64,000 bases of DNA, taken from NCBI GenBank assembly GCA_963205495.1, contig CAUJIN010000037.1, forward strand, positions 106,520 to 170,519. The letters run 5' to 3'. Position numbers and translations under genes: made by a program. The notes under the pieces were generated by a model. It was given only the letters and a program-made list of their open reading frames with translations. It searched no databases and was not told the origin of the DNA. Source of the DNA: Pseudomonadota bacterium. GTDB lineage: Bacteria; Pseudomonadota; Gammaproteobacteria; Xanthomonadales; Xanthomonadaceae. Positions 1-8,984 of the stretch are shown here, one piece after another (the first letter of the stretch is position 1; every line of letters begins with the position of its first letter).

Positions 1-1143
1 GTTGGCAACTATGCCTTTGCGACCGTCGAATCGATACAGGTGCCGCCAGCCATCGCGCTCCGATACCCACAAGATTTCGTCGTCGAGCCCGTCCACCATG
101 TGGTCGAACAGATGCCAGCTGTCCACAAATGTAGACGCCGACTCCTGCAGCGAAACGCGCGGTTTGGCATCAACGCGGCTCACCGAGATCCGCCGCAGGG
201 TCTGGAAGCCCCGTTCGATGTACCGGAAGTGGAACCCGGCGCTGTCGGACCGCCACTGGATGGGTGAGAGTGAATAGGGATTGGGGAAAAGGTCAGTCTC
301 GATGGCATGGCCCTTGCCGGTGAGATCGAACAGGTAGGGGTGCTCACTGTCCACGGCGTCGCCCGGCTTGGGATAGAGCTGGACGTGATAGCGCGGCTGC
401 AGCTGGTCTTTGGGCGCCGACTCCACGAGCGTGATCAGGCGTTGCTCACCGGGTGTGACGCGGTATAGCGCGAAGTGGTGCGAATCCGGCGACCATGCCA
501 CGGTTTCGAGATCGTAGAACGCATCGGGGCTACCGTCACGCGTCAATGGCTTTCCGCTCCTGGAGCCGGTGCGACGCAGTGCGACGTTGTGACCTTGCGC
601 ATAGACCTCCCAGCGGCCGTCCGGGGAGCGCCGTGCCGCCTGGTCGCCGGGCTCGCGCATGTCCCGCACCACGCCAAAGGCCCGCGGACGCTGCTTTTCG
701 ACGACCTCGGCGCACGTATAGTTCGCCAGTTCACAGCCCCACCGATCGTACTCGGGAAGCAGATAGAAACGGATCGCCCAGGAGTCAGGAGTGGCGCCAT
801 GGACGAATTCGAAATCGCGAAACGGGAGCCGCAGCGGTTCGTACCGGATTCCAGTTGCTTTGGACAACGCGTCCGCCAGGCGTTCCGCATCGAACGCAGG
901 CCCTGAAGCCTGCGTCGATTCCGGATTGCCGATGACGAACGCATAGCCTCCTGCAACCGCCTTGCGGTAGTAGAACTGGCCGTCGGAGCGCCACTGCGCC
1001 TCGAAGGGAATGTTTTCCCCCAGTCCGACCCAGGCGTCGTGCAAGTCCAGGGAATGCGCATACCTGGTCTGATCGTCAGGTGCCGCGTGGAGCACCGGGG
1101 TGTGAAGCAGGCCGATCAGCAACAGGGCGAGAATCTTGTGCAT
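1..1143 (-). CDS. S9 family (dipeptidyl-peptidase IV-like) peptidase, N-terminal part, cut by window edge
   Basis: The minus strand is open from an ATG at 1143 to base 1 (381 codons, no stop in the window). It has a clean signal peptide (MHKILALLLLIGLL...VLHA|APDD), so it is exported to the periplasm. The rest reads as the beta-propeller domain of DPP-IV/prolyl-oligopeptidase-like enzymes: WSPDS and RRSPDGRWE blade motifs, and near the edge WVSERDGWRHLYRFDG, a hallmark of the DPP-IV N-terminal region. The catalytic alpha/beta-hydrolase domain (GxSxGG serine) would lie outside the window. A strong GGAGG ribosome site lies 6 nt before the ATG. The gene follows the TonB receptor on the same strand after 85 nt, suggesting uptake and cleavage of a peptide. 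The family is fairly sure; the substrate is unknown. Confidence 0.85.
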   Translation of the reverse strand, partial: MHKILALLLIGLLHTPVLHAAPDDQTRYAHSLDLHDAWVGLGENIPFEAQWRSDGQFYYRKAVAGGYAFVIGNPESTQASGPAFDAERLADALSKATGIRYEPLRLPFRDFEFVHGATPDSWAIRFYLLPEYDRWGCELANYTCAEVVEKQRPRAFGVVRDMREPGDQAARRSPDGRWEVYAQGHNVALRRTGSRSGKPLTRDGSPDAFYDLETVAWSPDSHHFALYRVTPGEQRLITLVESAPKDQLQPRYHVQLYPKPGDAVDSEHPYLFDLTGKGHAIETDLFPNPYSLSPIQWRSDSAGFHFRYIERGFQTLRRISVSRVDAKPRVSLQESASTFVDSWHLFDHMVDGLDDEILWVSERDGWRHLYRFDGRKGIVAN

Positions 1144-1228
1144 GGTGCCCTCCCGGGCGTTGCGTGGCGTGCAGGGCGCTGCGCGACGGTGGCTGAGGCC
1201 ATCCCTGGCCTCGATGCGCAGACGCGGC

Positions 1229-3367
1229 TTAGTAGCGATAGCTGACCTGGATGCCGATGGTGCGCGGACGCAGGCGCGTCGCCTGGCCCATATACGGAGG
1301 ATCGACGGCGCCATCGTCGTCCGTCAGGTTGGTGCCGAAAAGGTAGGCACCCCAGCCACTCATAGACTCGACGCCGAAGCGTGCGGAAACCTGGGTGATC
1401 GGATCGCCTCCCACCCCTTCGGCGGTAGATGAGGTTTCACGGCGCGAGAAATGTGATGCGTCGACGCGGGCGATGCCGTTCAGTGAGCCGGTCATGGGCC
1501 AGGTGTAGCCGACGCCGCCAGTGAGCTGCAGTTTCGGGACGTTGAATACCGGTGTGCCCTTGTGGAAGTTCGTGCCGGGCTGGTCCTCGCGATACTTGGC
1601 ATCGACGTAACTCGTGCTGAACTGCATCGTCCAGTGGCTATCGGGGATCCAGGTCAGACCCATTTCCGCACCCTTGGTGCTGGTGCCGCCGGAATTCATC
1701 AGGGCATAGAAGACGCCGCCTTCAATGGGGAAATAGATCGGCACGTCATCCCAGATGTTGCGGAACAATGCCGCTTCGAACATCAGGCGGCCATCCTGCA
1801 CCACGGTTTTGTATCCCACCTCGTAGTTCCAGATTTCATCTGGCCGGGTCGAGTCGGGGACTGGAATGCCCAGTTCGTTGCCCGCGATGATCGAATTGAT
1901 CAGCTGCAGCTGGCCGGAACGATAGCCGTTGGCGACAGTGGCGTATACCGAGGAATCGGCTTGCGGGTGGTAGACAACGCTGAATCGCGGGCTGGTGTGG
2001 GTGAAGGTGTGCTTGAGCTCGTTGATTTGGGTGGCGGTCGAGTCGAAGGCGTCCACCTTCTCGCGGAAATAGCGCGCGCCCAGGGAGGTGGCCCAGCGCT
2101 CGGAGATGTTCCACGTCGCCTCGCCGAAGATCGACACCGGGGTATTGCGGTGCGAGGAATGGGTGGGGTCATATCCTTCCAGGTGGTACGAATCGACCCG
2201 CTTGCCGTGGCGCTGGTACAACCCGACGGTCCAGTCGATCAGGTTGCTGCCGGTGCTGCCCCAGCGCACTTCGTCGGTTTTTACCCCGATGTCGATCGAA
2301 CTGACGTAATCCCGACCGGCGTTGACCCCGTTGAGGTCGCGCGATAGCCCGCCATCGGAATGGATATAGAGCAGGTCCGAGCCGTCGAGCTCGTAGCGTG
2401 CACGCAGGCTGGTGGAATCCCAGTCGCTGTAGACGTCGTAGTAGGTATCCACCGTCATGTTCTGGTAGGCGTAATCGAACCCGCCAGGCGAGTGGTTCTT
2501 GTACTTCCAGTACGACAGGTCGAGGGTCAGCCGGTCGGTAGGAGTGAAGCGCAGCTTGCCGCGCCCGGTCTTGATCCGCTGCCAGTTGATTTCGTCTTCG
2601 CCGGTATCGTTGTTGTGCAGCCAGCCCGAGGTGCGCTCGTTGGTACCGACAAAGCGCATCGCGAGCCGGTCTTCGATCAGGGGAACGTTGATCATGGCCT
2701 TGGTGCCCCAGCCCAGGTTCCCGCCGTGTGTGCTGCCGGCGGAAAAGTCGACTGCCGCACCGAAAGCGGTCGCGTCCGGTTTCGCGGTGTTGACGATGAC
2801 AGTGCCGCCGACGGAACCCTCACCGAAGAGCGTGCCTTGCGGACCTTTCAGCACTTCGACACTGTCGATGTCGAACGAGCGGGTGTCGGGGTACCAGGGC
2901 ACCGTCACGCCATCGAAGGGCACGTCGTCGAGGTAGTAGCCGGTCTCGTTGCTTCCCTGTCTGGCGGACGCACCGCGGACCTGGACGTAGGTGAAACCGC
3001 CGCCGGCGTCATAGGCTGCGGCACCGGGTGCGGTGGAAATGGCGTCGCCGATGTTCGTGATGCCTGCCGCTTCCAGCTGTTCGCCGTGGATCACGGCCAT
3101 GCCGATCGGAACGTCGATCTGGCGTTCCTCGCGCTTGCGGGCGGTGACCTGGATTTCGGCCAGGCTTTTCGGAGCATCCGCCGCCGGAGTTGCGTCGCTG
3201 GTGCCCGATTCCACCGTGTTGTCGTCGGTGGCCAGTTCGGAGGAAGACGCGGTCGTGATGAACGCGCTGCTGAGCGCCATCGTGATGGCGATCGCCAGAG
3301 CGCTGGAACGTAGGGCCTGCGACGTCCGGACGCAGGGGCGGATTTCGGTGGTGTGAGTGGTGTTCAT
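1229..3367 (-). CDS. TonB-dependent outer-membrane receptor
   Basis: 712 residues. The start is the ATG at 3367, preceded by AGGA at about 6 nt; the frame stays open upstream, but that extension is not protein-like. A signal region (ALAIAITMALSSAF) is followed by a low-complexity spacer and the plug domain: IQVTARKREERQIDVPIGMAV, GITNIGDAISTAPG, VQVRGASAR, then VEVLKGPQGTLFGEGSVGGTV, the standard plug signature. The remainder is a 22-strand-type barrel with alternating aromatic residues, ending in VSYRY with a terminal aromatic as expected for BAM-dependent insertion. It belongs to the large family of TonB receptors that take up iron chelates, peptides or glycans. No ligand can be assigned, but the adjacent S9 peptidase favours a peptide-like substrate (inference). 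Confidence 0.92.
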   Translation of the reverse strand: MNTTHTTEIRPCVRTSQALRSSALAIAITMALSSAFITTASSSELATDDNTVESGTSDATPAADAPKSLAEIQVTARKREERQIDVPIGMAVIHGEQLEAAGITNIGDAISTAPGAAAYDAGGGFTYVQVRGASARQGSNETGYYLDDVPFDGVTVPWYPDTRSFDIDSVEVLKGPQGTLFGEGSVGGTVIVNTAKPDATAFGAAVDFSAGSTHGGNLGWGTKAMINVPLIEDRLAMRFVGTNERTSGWLHNNDTGEDEINWQRIKTGRGKLRFTPTDRLTLDLSYWKYKNHSPGGFDYAYQNMTVDTYYDVYSDWDSTSLRARYELDGSDLLYIHSDGGLSRDLNGVNAGRDYVSSIDIGVKTDEVRWGSTGSNLIDWTVGLYQRHGKRVDSYHLEGYDPTHSSHRNTPVSIFGEATWNISERWATSLGARYFREKVDAFDSTATQINELKHTFTHTSPRFSVVYHPQADSSVYATVANGYRSGQLQLINSIIAGNELGIPVPDSTRPDEIWNYEVGYKTVVQDGRLMFEAALFRNIWDDVPIYFPIEGGVFYALMNSGGTSTKGAEMGLTWIPDSHWTMQFSTSYVDAKYREDQPGTNFHKGTPVFNVPKLQLTGGVGYTWPMTGSLNGIARVDASHFSRRETSSTAEGVGGDPITQVSARFGVESMSGWGAYLFGTNLTDDDGAVDPPYMGQATRLRPRTIGIQVSYRY

Positions 3368-3952
3368 TGGCGATCCTGGGCGTGGGTGACGGGGCGGCGT
3401 GGCACGCTGAATCCATTCCGACTTGCCTTTCGATCGGGCTGCCTGCATCGGGGCCGCAGGGTGACCCGGCTGCATCGCGTCGCGGCGGTGTGCGTGACGG
3501 CTACCATGTTCCGGCGTGATGGTGGCCAGCGGATAGTGAGATTTACCGCTCCCGGCGGGCTTTTTGGCACGATCTGCCGGCGGAGGGCGGGCTGGTACCG
3601 CGACTTTGCGTTCAGCGTCACCCGATTCCCGATCCGGTTCGGCACCTCGGTGCTTGCCGTGAGCCAGGCGCCGATCCGCTCGCCCTGATCCGCGTCGATT
3701 GAAGGCCATCGCGTACCTGCCAGGCTGAATTGGGCCTGCGGTGCCGGCGCGCAAACGCTGGTCAATCGGTGCGCGAACGCGTAAAGTGTCTCGGATTGTT
3801 GCGCTGCATCACGCCTTCCCGAGCGTGTAGCGCGAAGCACCGTCGCCATGCTGCACGGTCGCTCGCGGCCCAAGCCGGCCCGCATCTCCCGTTTCAGATC
3901 GTCATGCCGTGACTGCGGGAAAGTCCGGGCATTTCATTCCCAGGAGTCATCC
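3368..3952. other. Intergenic region between divergent TonB receptor and helicase genes
   Basis: 585 bases between two divergent genes. Several open frames cross it, but their translations are arginine/alanine/proline-rich and resemble no protein, so I call none. It must hold the promoters of both neighbours. I see no repeat, strong terminator or RNA motif. Confidence 0.5.
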
Positions 3953-5302
3953 ATGTCTTTTGTTTCGCTTGGGCTCGAGCCCGCGATCACGCGTGCGCTC
4001 GATGCGCTCGGCTACACCACCCCCACACCGATCCAGGAGCGCGCCATTCCGCTCGTGCTGGAGGGCCGCGACCTGCTCGCCGGCGCGCAGACCGGCACCG
4101 GCAAGACCGCCGCGTTCTCGCTGCCGCTGATCCAGCGCCTGGCGGCCACGCCCGGTCGCCCGGTTTCGCGCACGCCGCGCGCGCTCATCCTCACGCCCAC
4201 GCGCGAGCTGGCCCTGCAGGTGCATGACAACCTGCGCGAATACGCCCGCCACGCACGGGTGTCGAGCACGGTCATTTTCGGCGGCGTCGGCATGGGGCCA
4301 CAGACCGACGCGCTGCGCCGCGGCGTGGACGTGCTGGTGGCCACGCCCGGTCGTCTGATCGACCACGTCGAGCAGCGCCACCTGGATCTGTCTCGCATCG
4401 AGGTGCTGGTGCTGGACGAGGCCGACCGGATGCTCGACATGGGTTTCCTGCCGGCGATCCGCCGCATCCTCGCCATGCTGCCGACCCAGGGCCGCCAGAC
4501 CCTGCTGTTCTCCGCCACCTTCGCGCAGGAGATCAAGGACATCGCGCACCGCTTCATGCGCGATCCGGCGGAGGTGCAGGTGACCCCGCAAAACAGCGTG
4601 GTGGCCACCATCGAGCACCGCGCCCACCCGGTGGACACGGATCGCAAGCGCGATCTCCTGCTGCATCTGATCGCCGCCGACAGCCGCCGCCAGGCGCTGG
4701 TCTTCGCCCGCACCAAGCACGGCGCCAACCGTCTTTCCGAATGGCTGGAAAAGGCCGGCGTGCGCAGCGCGGCGATCCACGGCAACAAGTCGCAGAGCGC
4801 GCGGGTCAAGGCGCTGGACGGCTTCAAGGACGGCTCGGTCACCATCCTCGTGGCCACCGACATCGCCGCGCGCGGCATCGACATCGACCAGCTCCCGCTG
4901 GTGGTGAACTTCGACCTTCCGACCCTGGCCGAGGACTACGTGCACCGCATCGGCCGCACCGGCCGCAACGGCAGCACGGGCGAAGCGATCTCGCTGGTGT
5001 CGCCGGAAGAAGGCCCGCTGCTGCGCGACATCCAGCGCCTGCTCAAGCAGGACATCACGCTGGTGGCGGTCGCAGGCTACGAGGCCTCCAGGGCGCTGCA
5101 GATGGATGCTTCCCTCAAGGCCGCGCGCCGCCCCGGACAAACCCAGGCCCAGCGCGGAGCGCGTCCGGGTGGAAAGCAGGGATCGCAGCGTCCGGGCGGC
5201 AATCCCGCCTCGCGCCCTGCGCCAAAGCCTGCCCGCAGCGCAGGGCAGGGCGGCAAGGACCATCGCGGCCATAGCGGGCAGCGCGGACAGCGCGCGGTCT
5301 GA
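3953..5302 (+). CDS. rhlE: DEAD-box ATP-dependent RNA helicase, RhlE type
   Basis: 449 residues; ATG at 3953 with CAGGAG upstream. All core helicase motifs are visible in order: Q motif (GYTTPTPIQ), Walker A (AQTGTGKT), PTRELALQ, TPGR, DEAD (VLDEADRMLDMGF), SAT, ATDIAARGIDI and HRIGRTGRNG. The last ~85 residues form a basic Gly/Arg/Pro/Gln-rich tail (GARPGGKQGSQRPGG...), typical of RhlE-like proteins and likely an RNA-binding, disordered extension. Expected role: ATP-driven remodelling of RNA duplexes in ribosome assembly, RNA decay or cold adaptation, in the cytoplasm. RhlE is preferred over DbpA or SrmB because of the short N-terminus and RG-type tail; assignment within the family is less certain than the helicase call. 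Confidence 0.9.
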   Translation: MSFVSLGLEPAITRALDALGYTTPTPIQERAIPLVLEGRDLLAGAQTGTGKTAAFSLPLIQRLAATPGRPVSRTPRALILTPTRELALQVHDNLREYARHARVSSTVIFGGVGMGPQTDALRRGVDVLVATPGRLIDHVEQRHLDLSRIEVLVLDEADRMLDMGFLPAIRRILAMLPTQGRQTLLFSATFAQEIKDIAHRFMRDPAEVQVTPQNSVVATIEHRAHPVDTDRKRDLLLHLIAADSRRQALVFARTKHGANRLSEWLEKAGVRSAAIHGNKSQSARVKALDGFKDGSVTILVATDIAARGIDIDQLPLVVNFDLPTLAEDYVHRIGRTGRNGSTGEAISLVSPEEGPLLRDIQRLLKQDITLVAVAGYEASRALQMDASLKAARRPGQTQAQRGARPGGKQGSQRPGGNPASRPAPKPARSAGQGGKDHRGHSGQRGQRAV

Positions 5303-5450
5303 GGTTTGCGGCAGGCACGGCGCGCTGCCGTGGCTGCTGCCATGCGGAAGGCGTTTTGCGCGCACTGTCGGGAACCTTTCGTCACCGCGCTGAGGTTTTC
5401 CAGCGCGTTTCTGCGTACCGGACGGGCACCCCTGTACAGGAGTTGCCCCG

Positions 5451-7043
5451 ATGTTTCGCGCCCTTTTCGCCACCTGCCTGTTTTCCTGCCTCGCGCTTTC
5501 CGTGCCGCTCTGCCGTGCCGAGATCATGGTTGGGGGCATGGGAGCGCCGGAAGGCAGCACGCACCCGCTGAGCCAGTTCACCAGCCTGGCGCAGGGCACG
5601 ATGACGCCGTATCGCCAGATCGCAGGCCCGGGCATCCAGATACGCGAGCCGCTGTTCGGCACCTATGAGCCGAACCAACAGCTGATCTACATATCGGATT
5701 TCCGCGGGCAGGCCGTCCGGGTGTTTCCGGCGTTCGCCAGCGGCGACGTGGCACCGATTCGCGTGATCAATCCGCCACGACTCGGACAGACCCGCGCCAA
5801 TGCGCCTGTTTTCGCGCACAACGAACTGGGCGTGATCGCGTACAACTGCTGCATCGACACCTATCCGCTGGATGCCAGCGGCGATGCGGTGAGGAGCATC
5901 CGGGAAATCAATTGGGGTGGTGGCGGTGGGGGCAGCGGTCTGAACAATCCGAGCCACCTGTTCTACCTGCCGGCCAGCGACGAATATGCCGTGCTTGATT
6001 CCGAGCCGGCGCCATCCTACGCCGCGCGCATCGTGTTCCACCATCGCCTCTCGAGCGGCAGCGTGCCGCCCTCCCGGATGATCACCGGGCCGTCTGTCGC
6101 CAACGCGCGCGGCGTGGCCTACGATCCGTCCACGCGACGAATTTTCGTGCTGCAAATCACTCCGCAACCGCCACCTGCGGGCAACATCGGCCACATCAAC
6201 GTGTTCGACGACCAAGCCAGCGGCGATGCCGCTCCGCTGCATTCGATCCACAGCGCCGATTTGCACGAAGAGCCTGGGCATTACTTCGTCGGGCTGGGAT
6301 TTGATTCCCATACCGGCCGCCTGATGATCAGCCGCACGCAGTACGGCAACCCGGCCAGCAATCGCATCTTGACGTTCAATGCTGCGGCCGTTGGCTCGAC
6401 CTCTCCCGTCCAGGATCTGAGCGGCACGAACCTGAGTCCGTACAGCGTGGGCGTTCCTTTCGGCGTGCCGCTGTCGCCGCCCGGCCCCATGCCGCTGCTG
6501 GCCGTTGCCGAGCCCAGCGCGATTGCGTACGGCGACACCAGCGCGCTGTCTTCGCTGGGCGGGCAGGGAGTTGGTGCGGTGAGTTTCAGCGTCACCGCCG
6601 GACCCGGCGCGTGCGAGGTCAGCGGCAATACGCTGACCGCCATCGGTACCGGGGCCTGTACGGTCACGGCAACCAAGGCACAGGCGTTTCCCTATCCCGA
6701 ACAGGGCGCCAGCGTGAACCTGACCATCACGCCCGCGGCGCAGGCTCCCCTGACGGCATTCGCCTCGCCGAACACGCTGCCGGTCGGCAACACCAGCGCG
6801 CTCACGACCCAGGGCGGTTCGGGCACGGGTGCCGTGAGTTTCCTTGTTACGGACGGTTTCGGCTCCTGCGCCATCCAGGGCAACACTCTCGATGCGCTGG
6901 CACCCGGCAGTTGCATCTTGCGTGCGCTCAAGGCCGGAGATGACCACTACTACATCGCCGCGAGCCAGGAGGTCACGGTGACGGTTGTGGCGGGAGAGGG
7001 TGTGTTTGAGGATGGCTTCGAGAACGCGCCTCCCGGATTGTGA
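5451..7043 (+). CDS. Secreted beta-propeller-like protein with two Ig-like repeats and a DGFE C-terminal tail
   Basis: 530 residues; ATG with AGGAG at 8 nt. The signal peptide ends near PLCRA|EIMVGG. Residues ~25-340 contain recurring units of the form SGD-(A/V)-x-P-x-R-x-I (ASGDVAPIRVI, ASGDAVRSI, SSGSVPPSRMI, ASGDAAPLHSI), suggesting propeller blades. Two similar ~85-residue C-terminal repeats follow (GTGACTVTATKA / APGSCILRALKAGDDHYY), like bacterial Ig-type domains found in surface proteins. The protein ends GVFEDGFENAPPGL, sharing F-x-DGFE with three other exported proteins in this window. No catalytic motif was seen; the function is unknown, probably surface or extracellular. It precedes another DGFE-tail protein by 135 nt. 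Confidence 0.75.
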   Translation: MFRALFATCLFSCLALSVPLCRAEIMVGGMGAPEGSTHPLSQFTSLAQGTMTPYRQIAGPGIQIREPLFGTYEPNQQLIYISDFRGQAVRVFPAFASGDVAPIRVINPPRLGQTRANAPVFAHNELGVIAYNCCIDTYPLDASGDAVRSIREINWGGGGGGSGLNNPSHLFYLPASDEYAVLDSEPAPSYAARIVFHHRLSSGSVPPSRMITGPSVANARGVAYDPSTRRIFVLQITPQPPPAGNIGHINVFDDQASGDAAPLHSIHSADLHEEPGHYFVGLGFDSHTGRLMISRTQYGNPASNRILTFNAAAVGSTSPVQDLSGTNLSPYSVGVPFGVPLSPPGPMPLLAVAEPSAIAYGDTSALSSLGGQGVGAVSFSVTAGPGACEVSGNTLTAIGTGACTVTATKAQAFPYPEQGASVNLTITPAAQAPLTAFASPNTLPVGNTSALTTQGGSGTGAVSFLVTDGFGSCAIQGNTLDALAPGSCILRALKAGDDHYYIAASQEVTVTVVAGEGVFEDGFENAPPGL

Positions 7044-7178
7044 GGCTGTGGCGCGGTCACCCGGTGCGGGAACGGCGAAGATTCGGCGGGTGCTGCCGCG
7101 AGTCGGATTCGGGGCGGTGATGAAGGGATTCCGCACGGATTTGCGTATCAGACCGCACGTCCAATCCGGAAGCCGCAC

Positions 7179-8285
7179 ATGTCTCGCCTGCCCCTGCTGA
7201 TCTGCGTCCTGCTTTCTGCCGTTTATCCGGAACTGTCGGCTCGCGCCGCCACCATCCACTGCGTGACCGACGAGGCGCAGCTGCGCGCAGCCCTGGCGGC
7301 GCTCGGCGGCTTCGCCTCGGGCGACCATGAAATTCGCCTGGTCCGGCGCGTCTATTTCAATGGGACCCAGCAGTTCTCGACCCTGCTTGGCACCAACGTC
7401 AACGATCTGCGCCTGAGCGGCGGCTGGGACTCGGGCTGCACCGCCCAGGTGCTCGATGCACGCGCCACGGCGATCGACGCGCAAGGACTTTCGGCGGTTC
7501 TTTCGATCGGACGCAACAGCGCGATCGTCGGTGCCACCCCCTTGATCTCGATATCGAACCTGACCTTGCGCAACGGCACGGCGGCGAACGCGCCGGTGGG
7601 CCTGCATGTCTACAACGGCTTCGGATCGATCGAAGTGGACGATGTGATCGTCCACGGCCATCGCGCGACGGCATCGAGTTATCTGGGCGGAACCGCGATC
7701 ACGCTGGATTCGACGCGCCACGACATCCGCCTGCGCAACGCGCTGGTCTACGACAACGAGGGCGTGTTCATCGCCGGCACCTGGGCACTGGTCGACGTCC
7801 TGTTCACCTCGATGGCGCTGAACCCGGATCGCCAGTTCGCCGTCACCAATACCACGATCGACGCCGGCACCGGCGCGCAGGACTTCGCGCTGAGGCTGCA
7901 GAGCGATGGCCACTTCGACCTGTTCAACAACGTGATCCGCGGCGAAGCGCGTTTCGATATGACCATCACCGGCGCCGGCGCAGCCACCGCACCGCGCATC
8001 CGGCGGGTGTTCAACCACATGCCGATCCCCGTTTCCAACGGCGTTCCGGTGGTCGATCTGGAAACCGGCAACTCCACGGCCGATCCGCAGCTCGATCCCG
8101 CCAGCTTCGAACCCCTGCCCGGATCGCCCGTGGTCAACACCGGCCTGGGCAATCCGCCCGGCGGGCAGTCGACCACCGATGTCTACGGCCGCCCGCGCCT
8201 CGCCTTCACCTACATCGACCGCGGCGCGGTCGAGGCGCAGACCTATGTGCCCACGGTGCGGGTGTTCGGCGATGGTTTCGAATGA
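7179..8285 (+). CDS. Secreted right-handed beta-helix-like protein (choice-of-anchor Q type) ending in DGFE
   Basis: 368 residues. The signal peptide (MSRLPLLICVLLSAV...LSARA) is followed by repetitive short strands with N and D turns (ISISNLTLRNGTA, IEVDDVIVHGH, IRLRNALVYDN, FAVTNTTID, FDLFNNVIRG), the pattern of a parallel beta-helix. Residues ~310-358 match the closing module of choice-of-anchor Q proteins: PLPGSPVVNTGLGN...TTDVYGRPRL...YIDRGAVEAQ. The last nine residues are VRVFGDGFE, so the DGFE motif is the literal C-terminus. No active-site signature was recognised. Likely an exported surface or extracellular protein of unknown ligand. Confidence 0.75.
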   Translation: MSRLPLLICVLLSAVYPELSARAATIHCVTDEAQLRAALAALGGFASGDHEIRLVRRVYFNGTQQFSTLLGTNVNDLRLSGGWDSGCTAQVLDARATAIDAQGLSAVLSIGRNSAIVGATPLISISNLTLRNGTAANAPVGLHVYNGFGSIEVDDVIVHGHRATASSYLGGTAITLDSTRHDIRLRNALVYDNEGVFIAGTWALVDVLFTSMALNPDRQFAVTNTTIDAGTGAQDFALRLQSDGHFDLFNNVIRGEARFDMTITGAGAATAPRIRRVFNHMPIPVSNGVPVVDLETGNSTADPQLDPASFEPLPGSPVVNTGLGNPPGGQSTTDVYGRPRLAFTYIDRGAVEAQTYVPTVRVFGDGFE

Positions 8286-8417
8286 ACCGCCCGGGCGGGA
8301 GTGCATCGCCATTTTCCATTCATGGCTCCCGCGCGGGCGGAACGCGCCGGGGGTTTTGCAAAGCGCCCGGAAGCTGGCAACATCGCAGGCCCGATCGCTG
8401 CCGCAAGGAATGGAAAA

Positions 8418-8834
8418 ATGGGACTGTTTTCTTCAATCATGGAAAAGCTGGGCATGGGCAGCGCCAAGGCGGCACCCGCGCCTGAGCCGGTTCCGGAAGT
8501 GATCTTCGTCGATCCTGCCGAGCTTCCGCCCTCGGCGGGCGCGCCGGTGCCCGAGGCACCCAAGGCGATTTCCGCGGTGGACGTGGTGGGTTTGCTGGAG
8601 CAGAAGGCCGCCGCCAATCCGCAGAAGCTCAACTGGAAGACCTCCATCGTCGATCTGCTCAAGCTGCTCGACCTCGACAGCAGCTTCGGCGCGCGCAAGG
8701 AGATGGCCAAGGAGCTGGGCTGCCCGGAAAAACTCATGGACGATTCGGCCCAGATGAACGTGTGGCTGCACAAGGAAGTGCTCCGTCGCATCGCCGAGAA
8801 CGGCGGCAACGTGCCGGCCAGCCTGCTGGACTGA
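8418..8834 (+). CDS. DUF3597 family protein
   Basis: 138 residues. The ATG at 8418 is chosen because the family begins MGxFSSIxxK; the open frame upstream is unlike protein. An N-terminal variable, proline/alanine-rich stretch (~15-45) leads to the conserved core: VDVVGLLEQKAAANPQKLNW, KTSIVDLLKLLDLDSSFGAR, KEMAKELG, then NVWLHKEVLRRIAENGG near the end. This small helical cytoplasmic family is widespread in proteobacteria; no biochemical function is known to me. It stands alone, 150 nt before mutL. Confidence 0.85.
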   Translation: MGLFSSIMEKLGMGSAKAAPAPEPVPEVIFVDPAELPPSAGAPVPEAPKAISAVDVVGLLEQKAAANPQKLNWKTSIVDLLKLLDLDSSFGARKEMAKELGCPEKLMDDSAQMNVWLHKEVLRRIAENGGNVPASLLD

Positions 8835-8984
8835 CGCAACCGCCTCCCGCACGCCTGCGCCGGGCCTGCCACCGCGCCGGCGCGGCCCGTGCGGTTCCGG
8901 GTCTTCGCTGCGGGCGCGTGCCTCTGACAGGGGCGGCGCCCGCGCGCATTGCGCTGCGCGCGTCGCTGACTGGACCGCTGTCCC

